Source of the DNA: CAYIVF01 sp964366875
GTDB taxonomy: Bacteria; Patescibacteriota; Minisyncoccia; Minisyncoccales; Staskawiczbacteraceae
Assembly: GCA_964366875.1 (NCBI GenBank)
Contig: CAYIVF010000021.1
Location: forward strand, 1 to 12,698
Direction: 5' to 3'
DNA: 12,698 bases
Below are positions 1-5,175 of this stretch, in pieces. The notes beneath the pieces are model-generated. The model had not been told where the DNA came from, searched no databases, and was given only the letters and a program-made list of their open reading frames with translations. Positions within the stretch are counted from its first letter, which is position 1; the number at the start of each line of letters is the position of its first letter. A program made the translations under genes and the position numbers.

Positions 1-27
1 GAGTTCAGACGTGTGCTCTTCCGATCT
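1..27 (+). other. Illumina TruSeq read-2 adapter remnant (artefact)
   Basis: The first 27 bases, beginning GAGTTCAGACGTG and ending CTCTTCCGATCT, match the 3' part of the TruSeq read-2 adapter, recognised from memory. This is untrimmed library sequence at the contig edge, not genome. It adds a false GTG start and residues L-F-R-S to the recombinase frame that follows. Confidence 0.97.
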
Positions 28-1395
28 AATTCTGTTGACGGCGGAAAGATAATTCACATGATTGATTGCGGCTTGATTAAGTCCCTCAAATTTCCTACTT
101 TCTGGTTTGAACCAACGCCGCAAGGTTTATTTATGCTCAACATCGCTTTTGGCCAAAGTAAATATTTTGTAGATAATCTGCGAGAGAATGTTAAACGCGG
201 ACTTCGGCAGAAAATCCGCAACGGCGTATGGCCCGGCTGGGCTCCAGTAGGCTATCTCAATAATCCAAAAACGAGAATGATTGATATTGACCGAGAAAAA
301 TTCGGCAAAGTGAAAAGGATTTTTCAACTTTATGCCACTGGCGAACATACCTTAAAATCTCTCGCAAATTGGTGTAAAGAAAAAAATCTGCGAGGGAATC
401 TCGATAAAGAGATAGCTATTAGTAATGTACAAAAAATTCTACAAAATATTTTTTACATCGGCCTGATGAAATATCACGGGGAAGTTTTTGAGGGACAACA
501 CGAGCCGTTAATTTCAAAGAAACTTTTTGATAAATGCCAAGAAGTTATGGCGAAGCGCGGAAAAGTGCAGGAAGTTCGCAAACACAATTTTGCTTTTCTT
601 GGCTTACTAAAATGTTCCTCTTGCGGCTGCTCAATAACCGCCGAAACGCAAAAAGGACATAATTATTATCGTTGCACAAAAAAGAAAGGGGCCTGCCAAG
701 AAAAACATTATTTACGAGAGGAACTTTTGGCAGAACAAATTAAATCTTTTCTTCAAAAAGTTTCTTTGTCGAGCCAAGACACCGAAAAAGTTTTGGCGGC
801 GTTAAATAACGAACAAGAACAGGCAAGACAACAAGCTCAATTAAAAATGGTAAGTTTGAAAGAGCAACTAAAACAAGTAGAAGCAAAATTAGCGAAACTC
901 CTTGATGTATTTTTGGCAGACGCTTTATCCGCAGAAGAGTACGCCGCCAAAAAGCAAGAATTATTATCGCAAAAAGTGGAGTTACAAGAAAAAATCACCG
1001 ACTTTGAGCAAAAAGGATTGTCTTGGCTCGAACCGGCTCGTGAGTTTGTTTTATCCCTTAATCAAGCCGCAAAATTAGTGGAAACCGAAAACAAAAAAGA
1101 AATGACAACATTTCTTAAAAATATCGGCTCGAACCACATTTTACAAAACCGCCAACTGATTTTTTCGCCCAAAATTCCTTACAATTTGGTTGCCGAGCCC
1201 GCCGAAGCGGGCGAAGCGAATTTGACATTTCCTCGCTGGTGCGGACGGTGGGAGTCGAACCCACATGCCATTTCTGGCGCAGAGCCTCAGTCTGCTGCGT
1301 GTACCATTTCGCCACGTCCGCGTTTGGCTAAGCCGGAGTTTCTTCAATCAGTATCTCTTCAGCGATCGGCTCTTCGGTTGGTTCTTCTGCAATAG
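28..1395 (+). CDS. Large serine recombinase, 5'-truncated at contig edge
   Basis: Site-specific DNA recombinase of the large serine family, incomplete at its N-terminus. The frame enters directly from the adapter, so the first genomic residues are NSVDGGKIIH, which in the family follow the RLAR part of the resolvase fold. The segment with the nucleophilic serine and the first catalytic arginines is therefore missing from the contig. Counting from base 13, the rest of the resolvase domain ends near residue 65 (FGQSKYFVDN). A Recombinase domain follows (about 66-185), then a zinc ribbon with C201, C204, C221 and C228, and a coiled coil about 255-335. Family-like sequence ends near IFSPKIPYNLV (about residue 393). 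The frame then runs on through a hairpin, the antisense of tRNA-Leu and the rplS tail to a TAG at 1393-1395. That tail is probably not functional protein. The element abuts the tRNA 3' end, which fits tRNA-targeted integration. No other element genes are visible. Confidence 0.85.
   Translation, partial: NSVDGGKIIHMIDCGLIKSLKFPTFWFEPTPQGLFMLNIAFGQSKYFVDNLRENVKRGLRQKIRNGVWPGWAPVGYLNNPKTRMIDIDREKFGKVKRIFQLYATGEHTLKSLANWCKEKNLRGNLDKEIAISNVQKILQNIFYIGLMKYHGEVFEGQHEPLISKKLFDKCQEVMAKRGKVQEVRKHNFAFLGLLKCSSCGCSITAETQKGHNYYRCTKKKGACQEKHYLREELLAEQIKSFLQKVSLSSQDTEKVLAALNNEQEQARQQAQLKMVSLKEQLKQVEAKLAKLLDVFLADALSAEEYAAKKQELLSQKVELQEKITDFEQKGLSWLEPAREFVLSLNQAAKLVETENKKEMTTFLKNIGSNHILQNRQLIFSPKIPYNLVAEPAEAGEANLTFPRWCGRWESNPHAISGAEPQSAACTISPRPRLAKPEFLQSVSLQRSALRLVLLQ
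1197..1212 (-). repeat. GC-rich hairpin, UUCG loop on minus strand
   Basis: A perfect 6-bp stem GCCCGC/GCGGGC encloses CGAA on the plus strand, which is C(UUCG)G in minus-strand RNA, an exceptionally stable tetraloop. It lies 24 bp past the encoded CCA of tRNA-Leu and could cap or help end the rplS-tRNA transcript. No T-run follows, so it is not a classical terminator. On the plus strand it reads as EPAEAGEA in the recombinase frame. Confidence 0.55.
1237..1321 (-). tRNA. tRNA-Leu(GAG)
   Basis: Complete cloverleaf on the minus strand. The acceptor stem is GCGGACG/CGTCCGC, the anticodon stem GCAGA/TCTGC and the loop CTGAGGC, giving anticodon GAG (codons CUU/CUC). The long variable arm, GCCA-GAAA-TGGC, is the class II form expected for leucine. 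The T arm is GTGGG-TTCGACT-CCCAC and the discriminator is A. CCA is encoded (bases 1239-1237). The 5' end is 6 bases after the rplS stop codon, so the tRNA is very likely cut from the rplS transcript. The convergent recombinase frame runs through it in antisense. Confidence 0.97.
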
Positions 1396-1747
1396 CTGCT
1401 GCAAAATCTTTTCTTTTTAGTCTGGCTTTTTTACCTTTGGCTGTTCTTAAGTAATAAAGTTTTGCTCTTCTCACTTTGCCATGCTTTACAACTTCTATTT
1501 TAGCAATTAAAGGAGAATGAATCGGGAAAATTCTTTCAACTCCTATTCCGTCAACAACCTTTCTTACAGTTATTGTAGCTGAAATACCTTTGCCATGTTT
1601 TCTGGCAATAACTATGCCTTCAAAAATCTGGATTCTTTCTTTATCTTGCTCTTTGATTTTCTGATGTACTTTAATTGTATCGCCAGGCCTGATGTCTGGC
1701 AAATTTTTAAGTTGTTTTTTATTAAATTTATCTAATAATTTACTCAT
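1328..1747 (-). CDS. rplS: 50S ribosomal protein L19
   Basis: Large-subunit ribosomal protein at the interface with the 30S subunit. The 139-aa product shows the L19 pattern: PDIRPGDTIKVHQKIKE near residue 20, QIFEGIVIARKHGKGISATITVRK (about 40-63), GVERIFPIHSPLI (about 69-81), and the basic VRRAKLYYLR segment followed by a lysine-rich stretch. It is about 20 residues longer than common L19 proteins because of an acidic, Pro/Glu/Ile-rich tail that follows the conserved region. The start codon overlaps the end of the upstream pseudouridine synthase by 8 bases, which suggests translational coupling; no SD is evident. tRNA-Leu follows after 6 bases. Its position between an rRNA-modifying enzyme and a tRNA fits a translation operon. 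Confidence 0.97.
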   Translation of the reverse strand: MSKLLDKFNKKQLKNLPDIRPGDTIKVHQKIKEQDKERIQIFEGIVIARKHGKGISATITVRKVVDGIGVERIFPIHSPLIAKIEVVKHGKVRRAKLYYLRTAKGKKARLKRKDFAAAIAEEPTEEPIAEEILIEETPA

Positions 1748-2450
1748 GGTTTTTCTCTAAAACATTTACTATTATTTGCAATTCTTCTGGCAATTCTGAC
1801 CTAAACTCTTTTGTTTCTCCGTTTGGTAGTTTTATTTTAAGATAAGCTGCGTGTAGAAATTGTCTTGTTAATCCTTCGGGTACTGGTGAGTTTTTAAAGC
1901 TGTATAACTTGTCTCCTGCGATTGGGTGAAGAATATGAGAAAAATGACACCTTATTTGGTGGCGTCTGCCTGTTTTTATTTTAACTTCTAAGAGCGTATA
2001 ATCTTTGAATCTTTCTAATACTTTGTACTCTGTAATTGCTTCTCTTTTCCCTTCTGATTCTGGTTCATCGGGTAAATAAGCTTTTTGTTTTCTTTTATCT
2101 CCTGGCGCTCTCCCAATTAATGTTTTAATCTCGCCTCTGTCCTCTTTTATATTCCCCTCAACCAAAGCTAAATATTTCTTTTCTACCTCTCTATTTATAA
2201 ATTGATTTTGAAAAAAAATCAAGGATTCGTTGTTTTTTGCCACCAGTAAAAGACCAGAAGTATCTTTATCTAATCTGTGCACAATTCCATAGCGCGGCGG
2301 ACGCCCGACATCCGCAAGTCTGGGGTATTTTTTTATTAGAGTATCAATCAGCGTGTTTTCTGTGGTTTGTCCTTCGGGAAAAACTATCAATCCTGCTGGC
2401 TTGTCTGCAACCAAAAGAGCATTATCCTCGTAAATTATTTTTATATCCAT
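1740..2450 (-). CDS. RluA-family 23S rRNA/tRNA pseudouridine synthase
   Basis: Isomerises specific uridines in RNA to pseudouridine. The 236-aa product starts MDIKIIYEDNALLVADKPAG and contains the RluA signature HRLDKDTSGLLLVAKN. D61 of HRLD is the expected catalytic aspartate, and GRRHQIRCHF is the conserved late motif. There is no N-terminal S4 RNA-binding domain, so it is a minimal form; RluA, RluC or RluD specificity cannot be settled. I chose the ATG at 2448-2450 because the conserved family start fits there and it clears the hicA stop by 7 bases. An in-frame ATG at 2475-2477 would overlap hicA. The 22 bases beginning at this ATG recur exactly beside tRNA-Val (2980-3001), which independently marks the ATG as an old gene boundary. 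The 3' end overlaps rplS by 8 bases. Confidence 0.92.
   Translation of the reverse strand: MDIKIIYEDNALLVADKPAGLIVFPEGQTTENTLIDTLIKKYPRLADVGRPPRYGIVHRLDKDTSGLLLVAKNNESLIFFQNQFINREVEKKYLALVEGNIKEDRGEIKTLIGRAPGDKRKQKAYLPDEPESEGKREAITEYKVLERFKDYTLLEVKIKTGRRHQIRCHFSHILHPIAGDKLYSFKNSPVPEGLTRQFLHAAYLKIKLPNGETKEFRSELPEELQIIVNVLEKNHE
2429..2450. repeat. 22-bp direct repeat, copy A (pseudouridine synthase start)
   Basis: This copy is the first 22 bases of the pseudouridine synthase gene. It is identical to 2980-3001, in the same orientation 551 bp away. Allowing one mismatch (base 2428, t; base 2979, c), the match extends to about 27 bp (2424-2450 and 2975-3001). The interval between the copies holds exactly hicB and hicA. 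Confidence 0.9.
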
Positions 2451-2457
2451 TTGAGCA

Positions 2458-2670
2458 TTAAATATTTTCCCAGTCATTAATGGAAATGCCAGCTTGTTTT
2501 AAAATTTCCGCAACAAGATGTTTTGGAATATCGCCGTAATGAGGATTGGGAATGTGAACTTTTAATTCTTTTTTAGCCATAAATAAATGACGACCGCCTG
2601 AATAGGGGCCATCAAATCCGAGCCGTCTAAACTTTTGAACTAATTTTCGCCAGGAAATATTTTTAGGCAT
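2458..2670 (-). CDS. hicA: HicA-family mRNA interferase toxin
   Basis: Predicted toxin that cleaves mRNA when freed from HicB. From the chosen start the product is 70 aa: MPKNISWRKLVQKFRRLGF is the usual HicA opening, SGGRHLFM carries the conserved catalytic histidine (the family's G-S/R-H motif), and IPNPHYGDIPKHLVAEILKQAGIS is the standard C-terminal half of the small double-stranded-RNA-binding-like fold. An in-frame ATG at 2692-2694 would add eight residues and a 32-base overlap with hicB. The ATG at 2668-2670 fits the family better and gives an 8-base overlap. The order here is hicB then hicA, with coupled translation. The pseudouridine synthase ATG follows the stop after 7 bases. All core residues appear intact, so it is probably a working toxin. 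Confidence 0.88.
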   Translation of the reverse strand: MPKNISWRKLVQKFRRLGFDGPYSGGRHLFMAKKELKVHIPNPHYGDIPKHLVAEILKQAGISINDWENI

Positions 2671-2908
2671 TTCTCGCAAATTGACGATAGCCAATTTTTA
2701 TTTCAAAACCAGGTATTCTTTCTCTTGCCCGAATTTTTAAAAGAAACCAATCCTCCAAAACCTCCTTTAATTCTTGTCGGCAACCCTCCAGATTTTTAGC
2801 GTTAGCCCAAACTCCTCGCACTCCTGGAATTTCACCAAAATAACTGCCGTCTTTGAGAATTTTATATCGTGCCAATTTCAATTTTTTTTCAATATATTCG
2901 TTGAACAT
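2663..2908 (-). CDS. hicB: HicB-family antitoxin, short form
   Basis: Predicted antitoxin partner of the overlapping hicA. The 81-aa product has the HicB partial RNase H-like core: ARYKILKDGSYFGEIPGVRGVWANAKNLEGCRQELKEVLEDWFLLKIR (residues 13-60), followed by a proline-containing C-terminal strand (RIPGFEIKIG). Longer HicB proteins carry a C-terminal ribbon-helix-helix or HTH domain for autoregulation. None is present here, so it may neutralise HicA without being a full repressor, unless another factor regulates the operon. The start ATG (2906-2908) has no SD. A GTAT-TT-ATAC dyad lies at 2916-2925, just upstream. The pair is an accessory insertion bracketed by the 22-bp repeat. Confidence 0.87.
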   Translation of the reverse strand: MFNEYIEKKLKLARYKILKDGSYFGEIPGVRGVWANAKNLEGCRQELKEVLEDWFLLKIRARERIPGFEIKIGYRQFARNA

Positions 2909-2939
2909 ATTTTTTGTATTTATACTTTATTACGATTTA

Positions 2940-3001
2940 AGATTATCATATTTTTCACCGAAAAGCAATTTTTAATCCCCGTAAATTATTTTTATATCCA
3001 T
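2940..3001 (-). pseudogene. Possible 5' remnant of a pseudouridine synthase gene
   Basis: Minus-strand bases from 3001 reproduce the first seven codons of the neighbouring gene exactly. The eighth codon is changed (E to G) and a stop follows D9. After about 27 bp the similarity is weak and would need gaps, so the left limit given here is approximate. The simplest reading is that the synthase gene once began directly after tRNA-Val and that acquisition of hicBA left this stub. The remaining bases may also carry the hicB promoter. I see no strong one: TTGCTT, 15 bp, GATAAT is the best candidate. Confidence 0.5.
2980..3001. repeat. 22-bp direct repeat, copy B (next to tRNA-Val)
   Basis: Exact second copy of 2429-2450. 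It begins one base beyond the discriminator of tRNA-Val. Read on the minus strand it gives ATG and MDIKIIYGD followed by a stop, closely resembling the real gene's MDIKIIYED. Past the repeat (2940-2979) only loose similarity remains (GGAT, then a TGC-TTTT-GGT-like stretch). It looks like a decayed 5' remnant of the pseudouridine synthase gene. Confidence 0.85.
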
Positions 3002-3002
3002 G

Positions 3003-3076
3003 TGGGCGTATCCCGACTTGAACGGGAGACCTCGTCGATGTCAACGACGCGCTCTAACCAACTGAGCTATACGCCC
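3003..3076 (-). tRNA. tRNA-Val(GAC)
   Basis: Complete 74-base class I cloverleaf on the minus strand. The acceptor stem is GGGCGTA/TACGCCC, the D stem GCTC/GAGC, the anticodon stem CGTCG/CGACG and the loop TTGACAT, giving anticodon GAC (codons GUU/GUC). The T arm is TCCCG-TTCAAGT-CGGGA and the discriminator is A. CCA is not encoded (next bases CAT), unlike both other tRNAs here, so it needs CCA addition. One base separates it from the upstream tRNA-Ile. Confidence 0.97.
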
Positions 3077-3077
3077 A

Positions 3078-3152
3078 TGGTGGGCCTGGCAGGGATCGAA
3101 CCTGCGACCCTTACTTTATAAGAGTAATGCTCTACCACTGAGCTACAGGCCC
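3078..3152 (-). tRNA. tRNA-Ile(UAU)
   Basis: Complete class I cloverleaf on the minus strand. The acceptor stem is GGGCCTG/CAGGCCC, the D stem GCTC/GAGC and the anticodon stem TTACT/AGTAA. The loop CTTATAA gives anticodon UAU, which reads AUA. Isoleucine identity features agree: discriminator A73, A37, A38, U12-A23 and C4-G69. The T arm is GCAGG-TTCGATC-CCTGC and CCA is encoded (bases 3080-3078). Most bacteria read AUA with tRNA-Ile(CAU) carrying lysidine made by TilS, so a genomic UAU anticodon is uncommon. It begins 3 bases after the ftsH stop codon and probably shares its transcript. Confidence 0.93.
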
Positions 3153-3155
3153 ACG

Positions 3156-5000
3156 TTATTTTTTATTATTCTTTTTATGTTTGTTTATCAGTTTTTCAAA
3201 CTCTTCTCTTTCAATTATTTCCTTTTCAATTAGATTTTTAGCCACTTTGTCTAAAAGGTTTTTCCTTTTTAACAAGACGGCTTCGGCCATTTTCTGGCAG
3301 TTTTTTATAATCATTTCCACTTCTTCGTCAATTCTTTCAGCTATCTTTTCAGAATAATTTCTTTGCTCTGAGATTTCTCTACCCAAAAATATCAGTTCTT
3401 CTTTTTCACCGAAAGAAATGGGTCCCAAAGACGACATTCCGAATTCTTTTACTAATTTTCTTGCCAATTCCGATGCCCGGCTTAAGTCATTTGCGGCACC
3501 GGTTGTCATTTCTCCAAATTTTATTTTTTCAGCGCAATATCCGCCCAAAAGCGTGGCTATTTCAGAAAGAAATCCTGTTTTTGTTTTCATTTTTCTTTCT
3601 TCTGATGGCACTTGCAATGTGTAGCCGGCTGCCATGCCTCTGGCAATAATTGATATTTTTCTTACTGGCTCTGTTTCTGGCAAAAAAGTGGAAACCAAAG
3701 CGTGACCTGCTTCGTGAAAAGCCGCAATCTCTTTTTCTTTTTTAGACAATATATGGCTTTTTCTTTCCGGTCCCAGCAAAACTTTTTCAATTGATTCTAA
3801 AAACTCTTTTTGGTGTATCTGCGTTTTATTCTGTCTGGCAGCCAATAAAGCAGCTTCGTTGGCAACATTGGCCAAATCAGCTCCGGTAAAACCAGGTGTC
3901 CTTTCCGCCACCTCCTTGAAATTAACATTTCCATTTAGCGGCTTGCCTTTTGAATGAATTTTTAATATCTCCTCTCTGTCGTGTACGTCTGGCGGATCTA
4001 AAACAATTTTTCTGTCAAATCTGCCAGGCCTCAATAATGCCGGGTCCAAAATATCCGGACGATTCGTCGCGGCGAGAATTATGACTCCGGTTTCTTTTTC
4101 AAAGCCATCCATTTCAACTAAAATCTGATTTAAGGTTTGTTCTCTTTCGTCATGTCCTCCGCCAATGCCAGCTCCTCTGTGGCGTCCGATGGCGTCTAAT
4201 TCATCAATAAAAACTATTGAGGGCGCTGTTTTTTTAGCAGTTGAAAATAAATCTCTTACGCGGGCTGACCCCACTCCAACAAACATTTCAACGAATTCAG
4301 AACCAGAAACCGACAAAAAGGGAACGTTTGCTTCTCCAGCCACTGCTCTGGCTAATAATGTTTTTCCAACGCCGGCAGCTCCCACCAATAACACGCCTCT
4401 TGGAATCTTAGCCCCCATTGCCAGATATTTCTTTGGAAACTTTAAAAAATCAACAATTTCCACCAGCTCCTCTTTCGCTTCTTTAAGGCCAGCAACGTCT
4501 TTAAAAGTTATTTTTTCTTTTCCATGGCCTTCGGCTCCAAATAGCCTGGCTTTAGCTTTTGTAAAATCAAATACTTGTACGGCTCCGGATTTTGCCTGCT
4601 TAAACATCATCCAGAATATGAATCCGAAAAATATCAGAGGCAGTATTCCAAAAACTAAAATCGGAGTTAGCCATGACCATAAGCCCTCTTTGACTGGCTG
4701 CACGTCAATTTCTACCTTTTGCAAATTATCTTTATTTACTCCTAAGTTGTTAAACAGGTCAGTTAAAGAAGAGCCCGATTCTTTCATCGAAGTTGCATTA
4801 GTATTGTCGTTATACAATATTGACAGCGAATCGCCAGAAACCGTGATCTTTTTAACCTTGCCCTGATTTATATCTCCAACCAGCTGCGTTACTGATATTT
4901 CATTTGTTTTTGCAGGTGGATAATAGAGCAGGCTAAAAACGCCGCCGACTGCCAAAAGGATTAATATGACTGAAATAAAGTTTTTGAAAAGTAGATTCAT
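3156..5000 (-). CDS. ftsH: ATP-dependent zinc metalloprotease FtsH
   Basis: Membrane-anchored AAA+ protease that degrades misfolded membrane proteins and regulatory proteins, working as a hexamer. The 614-aa product has a transmembrane helix at about 7-27, an extracytoplasmic domain (30-107) and a second helix at 111-133. The AAA domain follows: Walker A 207-214 reads GAAGVGKT (usually GPPGTGKT but still GxxGxGKT), Walker B SIVFIDELDA is at 261-270, the pore motif SEFVEMFVGVG at 234-244, and the second region of homology contains TNRPDILDPALLRPGRFD near 312-329. The peptidase motif HEAGH is at 429-433, with D505 the likely third zinc ligand. All catalytic residues are present and the length is typical. 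A promoter lies upstream (5032-5060). tRNA-Ile starts 3 bases after the stop with no terminator between. Confidence 0.98.
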   Translation of the reverse strand: MNLLFKNFISVILILLAVGGVFSLLYYPPAKTNEISVTQLVGDINQGKVKKITVSGDSLSILYNDNTNATSMKESGSSLTDLFNNLGVNKDNLQKVEIDVQPVKEGLWSWLTPILVFGILPLIFFGFIFWMMFKQAKSGAVQVFDFTKAKARLFGAEGHGKEKITFKDVAGLKEAKEELVEIVDFLKFPKKYLAMGAKIPRGVLLVGAAGVGKTLLARAVAGEANVPFLSVSGSEFVEMFVGVGSARVRDLFSTAKKTAPSIVFIDELDAIGRHRGAGIGGGHDEREQTLNQILVEMDGFEKETGVIILAATNRPDILDPALLRPGRFDRKIVLDPPDVHDREEILKIHSKGKPLNGNVNFKEVAERTPGFTGADLANVANEAALLAARQNKTQIHQKEFLESIEKVLLGPERKSHILSKKEKEIAAFHEAGHALVSTFLPETEPVRKISIIARGMAAGYTLQVPSEERKMKTKTGFLSEIATLLGGYCAEKIKFGEMTTGAANDLSRASELARKLVKEFGMSSLGPISFGEKEELIFLGREISEQRNYSEKIAERIDEEVEMIIKNCQKMAEAVLLKRKNLLDKVAKNLIEKEIIEREEFEKLINKHKKNNKK

Positions 5001-5010
5001 ATGGTTCGTT

Positions 5011-5028
5011 CGTATATATATTTATACG
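5011..5028. promoter_or_regulatory. Inverted repeat in the ftsH leader
   Basis: CGTATA and TATACG arms are separated by 6 bp, between the ftsH -10 box and its ATG. This could be an operator or a weak mRNA hairpin. A related GTAT-TT-ATAC dyad lies just upstream of hicB (2916-2925). Such AT-rich dyads can arise by chance. Confidence 0.3.
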
Positions 5029-5031
5029 ATT

Positions 5032-5060
5032 AATTTAACACATTTAAAAAGAAAATTCAA
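5032..5060 (-). promoter_or_regulatory. Promoter of ftsH
   Basis: On the minus strand, -35 TTGAAT (5060-5055) is followed by a 17-bp spacer and -10 TAAATT (5037-5032). The -10 box is preceded by TGT, an extended -10. The predicted transcript starts near 5025, giving a leader of about 25 nt without an SD. It lies just after the terminator of the upstream GC-rich gene, so ftsH starts a new transcription unit here. Confidence 0.65.
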
Positions 5061-5080
5061 TATAATATTAATTGAGAAAT

Positions 5081-5119
5081 AAAAAAAGCCCGAGACAACG
5101 ATAGTTCGCTTCACGGGCT
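5081..5119 (-). terminator. Rho-independent terminator of the 355-aa GC-rich gene
   Basis: On the minus strand, AGCCCG pairs with CGGGCT around a 21-base loop that could pair internally, followed directly by a run of seven T. It lies 57 bases after the stop codon of the GC-rich gene and before the ftsH promoter, insulating the two units. Confidence 0.8.
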
Positions 5120-5175
5120 ATGTCAACGACGGACCGCACAGGTTGCTGACTGGGTCGGCTTTCCTTTTGCGCCGG

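Noticed and set aside
1115..1347. Two small minus-strand frames over tRNA-Leu
   Set aside because: They are translations of the tRNA itself and of the antisense recombinase.
2458..3002. Transposon target-site duplication by an insertion sequence around hicBA
   Set aside because: No transposase or terminal inverted repeats lie between the copies, and 22-27 bp is longer than most insertion-sequence duplications. A recombination or gene-replacement origin fits better.
2774..3121. 115-codon plus-strand frame covering hicB antisense and two tRNAs
   Set aside because: Its C-terminal GLAGIEPATLTL is the typical translation of an antisense tRNA gene, not a protein.
4165..4866. 233-codon plus-strand frame inside ftsH
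   Set aside because: Antisense to conserved FtsH AAA coding sequence, with low-complexity Ser/Thr/Pro composition and no start signals.
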